A stretch of 64,000 nucleotides of DNA, taken from positions 248,001 through 312,000 of the forward strand of contig NZ_VOIR01000012.1 of NCBI RefSeq assembly GCF_007923295.1, in the 5' to 3' direction. Within the stretch, counting starts at the first letter, position 1; each line of letters begins with the position of its first letter. The notes beneath the pieces are model-generated. The model was not told the DNA's origin, ran no database searches, and saw only the letters and a list, made by a program, of their open reading frames with translations. Positions 15,901 to 23,397 of the stretch are shown here, piece after piece. This DNA comes from Agrococcus sediminis. Lineage in GTDB: Bacteria > Actinomycetota > Actinomycetes > Actinomycetales > Microbacteriaceae. Position numbers and translations under genes: made by a program.

Positions 15901-17500
15901 TGACGGTGTCCTTCGCGGCGCGCTCGACGTCGGAGCCGTACCGCATCGGGTCCCACTCCTCGTCGAACGGCGTCTTGCGGTCGGGCGCGGCCTGCTTCGA
16001 GCGGCCGAGCACGAGCTCCTCGAGCGCGTTGAGCAGCGCGGCGCCGGCCGTGGCGGAGTCGGCGAGCGGCATCTGGTTGAAGGGGCTCGTCTCGCTCGTG
16101 GTGTGCGGCAGCCACTTCATCCACTCGAGCTCGCCCGTCCATTCCGCGTCGCAGATGGCCACGGTCACGACCTCGTTGGGGGCGTGCAGGCCGTACAGCT
16201 GCACCGCCAGGCCCCGCAGCGCATCCGCCGCGAGCGACTTGGGGCCCGCCACGCCGATCGAGCCGACCGCCGAGAACGACTCGACGATCGGCACGTCGTC
16301 GACGTAGCGGTAGCGCTCGCGCAGGCGCTCGACGCGCTCGATGTACTCGGGCAGGCCGTCCTGCGACTCCTCGTCCTTGATGGAGTTGCGCGACTCGGCG
16401 CGGCAGGTGCCGAGCCGCACCGAGAGGAAGTTCCAGTGCTCGGGGCGCCGGGTCCAGAGCATGGGGCCGAGCCGCATCGCGTGCTCGAAGACCTCGGCGA
16501 CCGGCGGCACCTCGAGGCCGCGCAGCCGCTCCTCGACGGGCTTCTCGCGGTAGAGCGTCTCCTCGAGCTCCTCGTAGCGGGTCTCGAACAGCTGCGTCTC
16601 GAGCTTGCGCTTCTGCCCGTTCTGGGTGCGCATGTTGATGAAGTTGCCGAGCAGCATGAGCGGCGTCATGAGCGCGATGATGATCGACCGGGGGTTGTTG
16701 GTCATCGCGAACAGCGCGCCGGCGAGCAGGATGGGCGTCACGAGCATCGGCCACGGGAAGAGCCGCTGCACCATCTCCTTCGGCAGCCGCGGACCCTTGT
16801 AGGCGGTGCCCGGGTAGCGCGCCTCGACGCGCGGGCTGCGGTTGAACATGAGCGCGCCGCCGCGCTCGAGCACGGGGTCGGGGCCGGATGCGTCGAAGGC
16901 GCCCACGAGCGAGACGGCCAGGTCGGAGTCCCCGATGGTGAAGACCGCCCCCGGCACGACCCGCAGGCGGGAGACGAGGCCGCCGTCGACGAGCACGCCG
17001 TTCGCCGAGTTGAGGTCGACGACCTCGATGTGCGCGCCCACCTCGATGCGGGCGTGCCGCTTCGACACGAGCGGGTCGGCGAGCACGATGTCGTTCGCGG
17101 CGTCGCGGCCGATCGTCGCGTGCCCGCGGGCGAGCTGGAACTCCTGCCCCGCGAGCGGGCCGCGGACGACGCGCAGCACCGCGACCGCCTCGAGCGCGGT
17201 GCCTGCGCGGCCGCCCCGCTGCGCCCCGGCGTCGCCGAGGTTCACGACCTGCGTGTGGAATCCGCTGCCGATCGGCGCCTCGGCGATGAGCGCATCGGGC
17301 TGGAGCTGCACGAGCGCCTGCTCGGTGGGCGGGGCGACGGCGAGGGTGAGCGTGTCGGCATCGGAGCACGGGATCGAGCGCGCCGGGTCGGCGAGCGCGA
17401 TCTGCCGCGCCACGTCCTCCACCGTCGCCGTCGAGTCGGCGGTGATGACGACGTCGGTCGCCTCGGTCGCCGGGCGGTGGAGGGTCAGCTTGACCTTCAT
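12932..17500 (-). CDS. EssC/EccC-type FtsK/SpoIIIE ATPase of type VII secretion
   Basis: The 1522-residue membrane ATPase starts at ATG 17498-17500 (MKVKLTLHRP). Residues 1-95 form a ubiquitin-like or degenerate FHA region. An FHA domain follows (ATIGRDAANDIVL near 130; SKRHARIEV; LNSANGVLVDGG). FNRSPRVEARYPG leads into two membrane helices at about 247-290. Three ATPase domains have Walker A motifs GGTTGAGKSE (about 715), GTSGSGKST (about 1045) and GPPGSGKT (about 1325). Only the first keeps a normal Walker B (LVLVIDEFAAL); the others read LLLDNFPQF and IVVENVPQF. The N-terminal FHA and single polypeptide resemble Firmicutes EssC more than mycobacterial EccC, which lacks FHA. It is the motor expected to export the neighbouring WXG100 proteins. 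No other known core component is nearby. Confidence 0.93.
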   Translation of the reverse strand: MKVKLTLHRPATEATDVVITADSTATVEDVARQIALADPARSIPCSDADTLTLAVAPPTEQALVQLQPDALIAEAPIGSGFHTQVVNLGDAGAQRGGRAGTALEAVAVLRVVRGPLAGQEFQLARGHATIGRDAANDIVLADPLVSKRHARIEVGAHIEVVDLNSANGVLVDGGLVSRLRVVPGAVFTIGDSDLAVSLVGAFDASGPDPVLERGGALMFNRSPRVEARYPGTAYKGPRLPKEMVQRLFPWPMLVTPILLAGALFAMTNNPRSIIIALMTPLMLLGNFINMRTQNGQKRKLETQLFETRYEELEETLYREKPVEERLRGLEVPPVAEVFEHAMRLGPMLWTRRPEHWNFLSVRLGTCRAESRNSIKDEESQDGLPEYIERVERLRERYRYVDDVPIVESFSAVGSIGVAGPKSLAADALRGLAVQLYGLHAPNEVVTVAICDAEWTGELEWMKWLPHTTSETSPFNQMPLADSATAGAALLNALEELVLGRSKQAAPDRKTPFDEEWDPMRYGSDVERAAKDTVTSIQTSVVLVVTNDAPVDRPRLTQILERGSAVGVYGVFVAPTVESLPAVCRSFVDVSAGLGAARVGTVRSGVDYEGVTVEGVSNDYMQMLAKRLAPVVDASIVIDDSSDIPDSVMLLNLVGPELAEDPSAVVDRWRQGSTILDRSGAQKPRLKKAGTLRAIMGQGATDAMTLDLRTQGPHALVGGTTGAGKSEFLQAWVLGMAAAHSPDRVTFLFVDYKGGSAFADCVELPHCVGLVTDLSPHLVRRALTSLRAELHHREHLFNRKKAKDLLELEKRQDPETPPALVLVIDEFAALAGEVPEFVDGVVDIAQRGRSLGIHLIMATQRPAGVIKDNLRANTNLRVALRMADESDSKDVVDDPVAASFPPSIPGRGIAKTGPGRLVPFQSAYAGGWTRPDEAKPADVKVAELRFGSVQRWEPEAAPESDSHDEDLGPNDQKRMVRTLIEATRLAGIPAPRRPWLDDLETTVDLRDLPQDGDGRIVLGKADIPERQRQDAVHFHPDRDGSLLVYGTSGSGKSTLLKTIGIAAGIRPELSRAEVYGLDFASGALKSLEVLPHVGSIIAGDDAERVQRLLRSLGRELDRRGKAFAAASAASLTEYRELVDPSTSRIFLLLDNFPQFKADWEITSARSPFYQVFMRILGEGRPLGIHAVVTADRSGAVPTAVSSNISRRVVLRLSDESGYMLVGAPKDVLDDRSAPGRAIVDGLEMQVATLGGTPNVAEQTKLMGQLAQALREQGAPDVEEIGALPTRLSLEQLPDRVDDLPVLGVAEDTLAPRDFDPVGTFIVAGPPGSGKTNAMRALVVAMERFDPDVRLFHFAGRRSALEGFRPWVRSVTKPDAAKELATELAEIVGDESIPGRIMIVVENVPQFADSDAERALKALFQAVNRSDHLLIGDADITQVTGGYGFIGDFKAGRKGIVLKPDAYDGDSVFKVPFPKVKRGDFPEGRGIFVQQGRAVTVQLPLVPEGAALAPQAQPEPAGMGSPPH

Positions 17501-17516
17501 GCAGGGATCCTCACGG

Positions 17517-18242
17517 TCAGTCCTGGTCGTCGGCGTCGCGCAGCGCCGGGTCGTCGAGCAGGTCGAGGTCGGCGCGGGTGACGAGCTGCGACGAGACGGC
17601 GTACTCGACGAGGCGGGCGCGACGGTTGCTCGCGAGCTTCCCGACACCGCCGCGCAGGCCCTGCACGCCCATCCGATCGAGCTTGTCGCAGACGTTGTCG
17701 AGCTTGCGGTTGAAGCGGCTCATCGTCCACCCGAGCCGCTCGGCGGCGGCGCCGCTCGAGGGCAGCTCGCTCACGCCCACCCCGTCGCGGCGCAGCATCG
17801 GCTCGGCGAGTGCCACGATGAGCAGCTTCTGCAGCTGCGTCAGGCCCACCGGCATGACCGTGGTCTCGCCCGACGAGCGGCGGCGGTGCTCGGTCGACAT
17901 CGCGAACGAGGCGTCGTCGCAGTGCAGCCCCAGCTCGTACGTCGTGGGGCCCGCGGTGAAGACGATCGAGCACTCGGAGAACACGATCGGCAGTCGCGCG
18001 CCGGGCGAGAGCCACGACTGCACGGCACCGCCGGCGCTCGAGACGGTCGCCGACAGGCGCGAGCCGACGTTCGAGAGCCACCACAGGCCGTCGTGGTGGC
18101 GCAGCTCGAGGAACGCGCGGTGCAGGTACTGGTTGTCGTCGACCGTGAGGTCGCCCTCGCGGCCGATCACGAACGGCTTCGCCGGGTCGAGCGTGCACCA
18201 CTCGCCGGCGAACTCGATCTGCAGCACGGGCGCCTCAGCCAT
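17517..18242 (-). CDS. FHA domain protein with C-terminal winged-helix-like domain
   Basis: The 241-residue cytosolic protein starts at ATG 18240-18242 (MAEAPVLQIEF), overlapping the end of the kinase gene by 8 bases, and ends 16 bases before the EssC gene. Residues 20-105 look like an FHA phosphothreonine-binding domain (PFVIGREGDLTVDDNQYLHRAFLEL). Residues about 135-215 look like a winged helix (GLTQLQKLLIVALAEPML...AERLGWTMSRFNRKLDNVCDKL). Such a layout suits a transcription factor controlled by the adjacent Ser/Thr kinase. It is a candidate for binding the WXG100 promoter palindrome. Both points are inference; it could instead be an adaptor for EssC. Confidence 0.8.
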   Translation of the reverse strand: MAEAPVLQIEFAGEWCTLDPAKPFVIGREGDLTVDDNQYLHRAFLELRHHDGLWWLSNVGSRLSATVSSAGGAVQSWLSPGARLPIVFSECSIVFTAGPTTYELGLHCDDASFAMSTEHRRRSSGETTVMPVGLTQLQKLLIVALAEPMLRRDGVGVSELPSSGAAAERLGWTMSRFNRKLDNVCDKLDRMGVQGLRGGVGKLASNRRARLVEYAVSSQLVTRADLDLLDDPALRDADDQD

Positions 18243-19716
18243 CGACGCACCCCGTCGCGTCGTTCGAGGCGCGCCCGTCGGCCCGCACGAGCCGCACGAG
18301 CACGCACGTCTCGCCATCAGGATCGCGCTGCACGGCCACCTCCGGGGTGTTGACGATCGCGGTCACCGGGTCGGCGTCGCTCGGCTCGGTGCGGTACTGG
18401 AACGTGTCGCCGTCCTGCGGCTGGGCGTTGACCCAGCGGAACACGACGGTCTCACCGGCGGCCTCGCCGACGACGTTGATCGGCTGCGGCGGCCGCTGCG
18501 CGGGCGCCGGCGCGGCGACCGTCGCCGAGGGGTTCCCCGACGGCGGCGGCTCGTCGCCGGCCGCGAGCGCCATCCACACGATGCCGCCGCCGACGAGCAC
18601 GACGAGCGCGGCGCCGACGATCGCCGCCGTGCGGCGCGGGCCTGGCGCCGCCGGGGCCGGGGCGTCCTGCACGACCGGTGCGGGCGCATCCGCCGCCGCC
18701 TGCCCGGGGCGCGGGCGGCGGATCGTGGCGTCGGGGGCGCCGAGCGCGCTCGGCGCCGGCTCGCCCGCGTGCGGGTCGATCGAGACGACCCCGCGGATGC
18801 GCGTCGCGCCGCCGTCCTCCTCGTCGACCTCGTCGGCGTCGAGCGAGTCGTCGAGCACGTCGAGCGGCGTCACCGGCAGCGCCATCTCGGCCTCGACCTG
18901 CTGCAGCGCGCGACCGAAGGCGACCGCCGACGCGTAGCGGCGCGAGGGGTCGGGGTCCATCGCCGACGCGAGGACCGCCTCGAGGCGCGGGGGCACGTCG
19001 TGGCGGGCGAGCGGCGAGATCTCGCCCCGCTGGATGCGGTCGATGAGGTCGACGCTCGTGTTGCTGCCGCCGGGCAGCTCGAACGGCGTGCGGCCCGCGA
19101 GCAGCGTCGAGAGCGTGGCGGCGAGCGAGAAGACGTCGGATGCGGGGCTCGACCGAGGCGGATCCTGGAAGGCCTCGGGCGGCGACCACGGGATCGACAT
19201 GCCGCTCGTGTCGTCGGCGCCGCCGGCGCTCGTCGCGATGCCGAAGTCGGTGAGCGCGGGGCGGTTGTACGCAGTCACGAGGATGTTCGCGGGCTTGATG
19301 TCGCGGTGCAGGATGCCCGCCCGGTGCGCGGTCTCGACGGCGCCGGCGATCTGCACGCCGAGCGAGAGCACCTCGGGCACCGCGAACTTGTCGCGCCGGT
19401 AGCGCACGCCGAGGTTGGGCTTCGGGCAGTACTCCATCGCGAGGTAGGGGCGGCCGTCGGGCGCGACGGCGGCGCCGTAGATCGTCACGATCGACGGGTG
19501 GGTCGACAGCTGCGCCATGACGTTCGCCTCGTGGCGGAAGTTCTCGATGAGCTCGCGGTCGACGGCGTCGGGCAGCAGCACCTTCACGGCCACGCGGCGG
19601 GAGGGCAGCAGCTGCTGGTAGAGGAAGACGTCGGCGAAGCCGCCGGAGCCCAGCAGCGAGACGTAGTCGTAGCCGGGCAGCTCGGGCGGGGCCGAGGGCG
19701 CGCGCTTCGGGCTCAT
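18235..19716 (-). CDS. transmembrane Ser/Thr protein kinase (PknB/Pkb2-like)
   Basis: The 493-residue protein starts at ATG 19714-19716, overlapping the previous stop by 4 bases. The kinase domain spans residues about 13-270. It has a glycine loop LGSGGFADVF, VAVKVL lysine, HRDIKPANIL catalytic loop, DFG and a SPPEAF segment in place of APE, so it should be active. An acidic/Pro-Ala linker is followed by one membrane helix at about 360-384. An extracellular Fn3-like domain follows (VVFRWVNAQPQDGDTFQYRTEPS) with two Cys residues. Substrates are probably the FHA proteins and EssC encoded around it. The kinase/Fn3/MoxR/DUF58/transglutaminase grouping is known as the PFNA cluster in Bifidobacterium. 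Confidence 0.93.
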   Translation of the reverse strand: MSPKRAPSAPPELPGYDYVSLLGSGGFADVFLYQQLLPSRRVAVKVLLPDAVDRELIENFRHEANVMAQLSTHPSIVTIYGAAVAPDGRPYLAMEYCPKPNLGVRYRRDKFAVPEVLSLGVQIAGAVETAHRAGILHRDIKPANILVTAYNRPALTDFGIATSAGGADDTSGMSIPWSPPEAFQDPPRSSPASDVFSLAATLSTLLAGRTPFELPGGSNTSVDLIDRIQRGEISPLARHDVPPRLEAVLASAMDPDPSRRYASAVAFGRALQQVEAEMALPVTPLDVLDDSLDADEVDEEDGGATRIRGVVSIDPHAGEPAPSALGAPDATIRRPRPGQAAADAPAPVVQDAPAPAAPGPRRTAAIVGAALVVLVGGGIVWMALAAGDEPPPSGNPSATVAAPAPAQRPPQPINVVGEAAGETVVFRWVNAQPQDGDTFQYRTEPSDADPVTAIVNTPEVAVQRDPDGETCVLVRLVRADGRASNDATGCVDG

Positions 19717-21077
19717 CGGGTCGTCCCGTCGGGGGCCGCGTCGCCGACCGGCTCGATCGTGAGCACGACGCCGTCGCCGAGGTCGAGGCGGTCGCCGAGC
19801 TGCAGGATCGTCGACGCCTCGGGCCGCAGCCGCTGCGGCGCCGAGCCCTCGCGCAGCAGCAGCGTGCCGTTCGTCGAGCTGAGGTCGACGGCGACGATGT
19901 TCCAGTCCTCGATGCGCAGCTCGAGGTGGCTGCGCGAGACGTCCTCGCCCGGGCTGTCGACGGTCACGAGGCGCGGCACGCGGCCGTCCTCGACCCGGCG
20001 GGAGCGCGGGCGGCGGCCGACGACCACGCCGCGGCCGAGCGGCACGCGCTCGCCGGAGGGCAGCACGGCGACCGCGACCTCGGGCCGGCGGCGCTGCGCG
20101 GCGGAGCTCTCGTCGACGCGCGCGCCGCACTGGGCGCAGTGCGCCGTGCCGGGCGCGTTCACGTGGCCGCGCGGGCACAGGGTCGAGAGCACGAGCGGTC
20201 CGGTGGCGGGCGCCGGCTCGCGAGCGCCGCCCTCGGCCCGCTCGGCCTGCAGCCGGCGCGCCTGCTCGGCGGTGATCGTCATGCCGTCGTGGTCGCCGGC
20301 GGCCGCGGGCGGGAGCACCGGCTCGGGCGCGGATGCGGCGGCGGGTGTCGAGGGCTCGGCCGCGCGTGCGGGCGGTGAGGGCTCGGGGATCGCCCGCACG
20401 TCGACCGCGGGCCGGATGAAGCCCGGCACGGAGTCGATGAGGCCGCCGATCGGGTTGCCCGTGTCGGCGGGGACGTCGGCCGCTGCGCGATCCTCGTCCG
20501 GCGCGGGCGGCGTCAGCGCGGGGGCGGGGGCCGGCGCGGGGGCGGGGGCCGGCGTCGGCGCGGGAGCCGGCGCGGGCATGGGCGCCGTCTGCCCGAACGC
20601 ACCCGCCGCCGGCGCGGGCGCGGGCTCCGGCGCGGCGTCCGCCGCCGGCAGCGCGGGCTCGGGCTCGACGACCGGCGCGACGCGCACGGCGGCGACGCGG
20701 ACGACGCCGCCGTCGAACGGGAGCGTCGCGGCGTCGAGCGCCGCGAGGCCGCCCGCGGCCACCGCCTCGTCGGGCCGCAGCGCATCCGCCGCCCACTCGG
20801 CGCCGAACCGGTCGGGCAGCGCGGCCTCGGCGGTCGTCGCCGGCACGCCGAGGCGGCGCAGCAGCGTGCGCTCGCCCGGCAGGTCGACGAGGCCCAGGAG
20901 CGCGGCGGGCTCGACGTCGAGCACCGCGCGGAGGTCGTCCACCGACTCGACCGCGGCCGCGGCGTCGTGCAGCGCCCGCGCCCGTACGGGCGGCAGGTCG
21001 CGCTCGCAGACCAGCACCACGCGGCCGGCCGCGACGCACCAGGCCTCGCCGGGCGCGTACTCGATGCGTGCGCTCAT
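19713..21077 (-). CDS. zinc-ribbon and FHA domain protein with Pro-Ala linker
   Basis: This 454-residue protein starts at ATG 21075-21077 (MSARIEYAPGEAW), overlapping the PP2C stop by 4 bases. Residues 1-125 form an unrecognised globular region. Residues about 140-275 are a low-complexity Pro/Ala linker. A CPRGH...CAQCG zinc ribbon lies at about 300-320. The C-terminal FHA domain (VVVGRRPRS, DVSRSHLELRIEDW, LSSTNGTLLL) occupies about 350-450. No membrane segment is seen. It is likely a phospho-dependent scaffold between the kinase and other parts of the system. GIPIGGLIDSVPGF-like short motifs in the linker are also seen in the RDD-FHA protein (GGIVDSVPGG), hinting at a shared binding element. 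Confidence 0.85.
   Translation of the reverse strand: MSARIEYAPGEAWCVAAGRVVLVCERDLPPVRARALHDAAAAVESVDDLRAVLDVEPAALLGLVDLPGERTLLRRLGVPATTAEAALPDRFGAEWAADALRPDEAVAAGGLAALDAATLPFDGGVVRVAAVRVAPVVEPEPALPAADAAPEPAPAPAAGAFGQTAPMPAPAPAPTPAPAPAPAPAPALTPPAPDEDRAAADVPADTGNPIGGLIDSVPGFIRPAVDVRAIPEPSPPARAAEPSTPAAASAPEPVLPPAAAGDHDGMTITAEQARRLQAERAEGGAREPAPATGPLVLSTLCPRGHVNAPGTAHCAQCGARVDESSAAQRRRPEVAVAVLPSGERVPLGRGVVVGRRPRSRRVEDGRVPRLVTVDSPGEDVSRSHLELRIEDWNIVAVDLSSTNGTLLLREGSAPQRLRPEASTILQLGDRLDLGDGVVLTIEPVGDAAPDGTTR
20515..20577. repeat. low-complexity Pro-Ala coding repeat
   Basis: Six- to twelve-base GC units (gcgggg / gccggc) are repeated in tandem. They encode the (P-A)n linker of the zinc-ribbon/FHA protein and are probably prone to slippage. 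Confidence 0.7.
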
Positions 21078-21901
21078 CGCAGCGCCTCCCTCGGGATCGT
21101 GTCGTCGACCGACTGCGCGTGCGTGTCGTGCAGGTCGCCGTCGGCGAGGGCGACGGCGTCGACGTCGACGACCACCACCGAGACGTTGTCGGGCGCGCCG
21201 GCGTCGAGGGCGCGGCGCAGCAGCAGCGCCGCGGCGGCGGCGGGCGAGGCGACGTCGCCGAGGATCTCGGCGATCTCGTCGTCCTCGACCTCGCCGGTGA
21301 GCCCGTCCGAGCAGACGAGCAGGCGCTGCCCGCGCTCGGCGGGGCGCAGCCACACGTCTGCGGCCTGGCGCTCGCCGGGCCCGAGGGCGCGCGTGATGAC
21401 GTTGCGGTGCGGGTGGCTGCGGGCCTCGGCGCGGCGGAGGGCGCCTGCCTCGACGAGCTCCTGCACGACGGAGTGGTCGACCGTCACCTGCTGCAGCGCG
21501 CCCTGCTCGAAGAGGTAGGTGCGCGAGTCGCCGATGTTGAGCACGAGCCAGTGGGCGACGCCGTCGACGTCGACGAGCACCGAGCCCGTGAGCGTCGTGC
21601 CGCCGATCGGCTCGCCGAGCGCGCGCGTGCGCACGTCGTCGAAGGCGCGCTCCACCGCCTCCTCGACGCACGCGACGTCGGCGAGCGTGCGGCCCTTGAG
21701 GCTGCGGAACGCCTCGACCGCGAGCGCGCTCGCGACGTCGCCGGAGGCGTGGCCGCCCATGCCGTCGGCGACGAGGAAGACCGGGAAGGAGGCGAAGACG
21801 GAGTCCTCGTTGACCGTGCGGCGCGCGCCGGGGTGGGTGGCGCCCGCCCAGCGCAGCGCGATCGACGGGTGGCTGAAGCGGAACTCGCCGACGGCGCTCA
21901 C
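21074..21901 (-). CDS. PP2C-type Ser/Thr protein phosphatase
   Basis: The 275-residue cytosolic phosphatase starts at GTG 21899-21901 (MSAVGEFRFSHPS), overlapping the RDD-FHA stop as GTGA. All PPM-family metal and phosphate motifs are present: RTVNEDS near residue 29, ADGMGGHASGD near 45, NIGDSRTYLF near 125, CSDGLTGE near 200 and APDNVSVVVV near 240. It should therefore be an active Mn/Mg-dependent phosphatase. It lies between two FHA genes and one gene away from the kinase. It is the natural antagonist of that kinase, controlling phosphorylation of the FHA partners. Confidence 0.93.
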   Translation of the reverse strand: MSAVGEFRFSHPSIALRWAGATHPGARRTVNEDSVFASFPVFLVADGMGGHASGDVASALAVEAFRSLKGRTLADVACVEEAVERAFDDVRTRALGEPIGGTTLTGSVLVDVDGVAHWLVLNIGDSRTYLFEQGALQQVTVDHSVVQELVEAGALRRAEARSHPHRNVITRALGPGERQAADVWLRPAERGQRLLVCSDGLTGEVEDDEIAEILGDVASPAAAAALLLRRALDAGAPDNVSVVVVDVDAVALADGDLHDTHAQSVDDTIPREALR

Positions 21902-23397
21902 GCGAACCCCTCCACCGTCACGGTGCGGTCGCCGAACCGCACGACGTCGCCGGGCACGAGCGCGAACGGCGCACCCGGCGCGAGCGGGTGCTCGACACCG
22001 CCGCGCACGACGCTCGAGCCGTTCGTCGACGCGCGGTCGACCGCCGCGAGCGGCGCCGCGGTGATGAGCAGGTGGGTCTTCGAGATCGAGCGCGTGTCGT
22101 CGGCGATCGGCAGCAGGTGCTCGACGACCTCGCCGGCGGCCGGCGCGGGGTTGCGCCCGATGAGCGCGGCGCCCGTGATGGCGAACCGGTCGCCGCTGTC
22201 GAACGCGAGCGTCGCGACAGCCGCGCGGGTCGACGCCCGCGCGCGCGTGGCGCCGAGGTCGTCGTCTGCCTCGACGACCTCCACGCGGCGCACGGTGCGG
22301 TCGTCGATGCCCTCGTCCGAGCCGTCGTCGAAGCCGCCGTCGAGATCCGGCTCGATGATCGTGTGCTCGTCGATCGGGCCCGACGGCGCGGGGGCGGGGT
22401 GCGTCGGCGGGGCGACCGGACGGCTCGCGGCCGGGGCCGGGCGGCCGCCGGGCACGCTGTCGACGATGCCGCCGAGGCCCTCGCCGGCGCCGGGCGAGGG
22501 CGAGGAGGGTGCGATGGGGCGCGCGGCGCCGCTCAGCTCGCCCGGCCGGTACCCGCCGAGGCGGGCCCCGCCCGCCGGCATGCCCGGCACGGTGTGGCTG
22601 GGCGCGGGCTCCGTCGGCTGCGCGCCGATGCCGACGGCGTCGCCGCCGGGCTGCTGGGGGCGCGCGGCGCCCACGACGCCGGAGCTCGTGCGGGCGCCGG
22701 GCCGGTAGGCCTGCGCGAGCCGGTCGGCGGGGGTCGCGAGCGACGGCAGCTGCGACTTGGCCGCCTCCGGCTCGGCGGCGATCGTCTTCCGCGCGATGCG
22801 CATCTTCTTGTCGTGGTACGGATCCAGCCCGTCGCGGACATCCACGAACCAGGTGCGGCCGACCTTGTCGAGCCAGCCCCTGCCTCGCTTCTCGCTGTCG
22901 AGCAGCGGCGAGGCGAGGAAGAGCGCGGTGCCGAGCACGGGCAGCGCGCTGCTCGCCCACAGCACGAGCGCGCGCAGCAGCGCCCTGCCGACCCCGGGCC
23001 GCTGCAGCGTCGCCACGTTGACGCTGCGGATGCCGACGAAGGCCTTGCCGAGGGTCACGCCCCTGCGGCCGTGCAGCACGATCTGGACGATCGAGAACGC
23101 GGTGGCGAGGACGGCCGAGACGACGGTCGCGACCACCATCCACACGAAGTCCGGGTGCGACACGAGCCCGTAGGGCTGCAGCGAGCCCGTGACGACCTTC
23201 AGCACCGTCGGCAGCGCGACGATCCAGAACGGCAGGTGCACGAGCGCGAAGACGGCGAGGTCGATGGCCGAGGCGAGCGCGCGGCGCCCGAAGGGGGCGG
23301 GGCGCAGCCCGAGCGCGGCGGCGTACTCGGGGTCGGGCCGGCCCGACTCGTCGAGCCCCTCGACGACCGTCCTGCCCTCGTCGATCTCCCAGATCAT
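21898..23397 (-). CDS. RDD-family membrane protein with C-terminal FHA domain
   Basis: This 499-residue protein starts at ATG 23395-23397, overlapping the transglutaminase-like gene stop by 4 bases. Residues about 35-175 are an RDD membrane domain (FGRRALASAIDLAVFALVH; GVTLGKAFVGIRSV) with three to four hydrophobic helices. A long Pro/Gly/Ala linker follows. The C-terminal FHA domain starts near 400 (AALIGRNPAP, RSISKTHLLI, RASTNGSSVV). RDD domains are of uncertain function, some being linked to transport. Fused to FHA and co-encoded with kinase and phosphatase, it is a candidate membrane receptor for phosphorylated partners or a part of the export pore. Confidence 0.88.
   Translation of the reverse strand: MIWEIDEGRTVVEGLDESGRPDPEYAAALGLRPAPFGRRALASAIDLAVFALVHLPFWIVALPTVLKVVTGSLQPYGLVSHPDFVWMVVATVVSAVLATAFSIVQIVLHGRRGVTLGKAFVGIRSVNVATLQRPGVGRALLRALVLWASSALPVLGTALFLASPLLDSEKRGRGWLDKVGRTWFVDVRDGLDPYHDKKMRIARKTIAAEPEAAKSQLPSLATPADRLAQAYRPGARTSSGVVGAARPQQPGGDAVGIGAQPTEPAPSHTVPGMPAGGARLGGYRPGELSGAARPIAPSSPSPGAGEGLGGIVDSVPGGRPAPAASRPVAPPTHPAPAPSGPIDEHTIIEPDLDGGFDDGSDEGIDDRTVRRVEVVEADDDLGATRARASTRAAVATLAFDSGDRFAITGAALIGRNPAPAAGEVVEHLLPIADDTRSISKTHLLITAAPLAAVDRASTNGSSVVRGGVEHPLAPGAPFALVPGDVVRFGDRTVTVEGFA

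Noticed and set aside
13949-17581. 1210-codon plus-strand open frame
   Set aside because: It is the antisense shadow of the EssC ATPase. Its product is Arg/Asp/Val-rich repetitive sequence with no recognisable domain, as GC-rich third positions produce.
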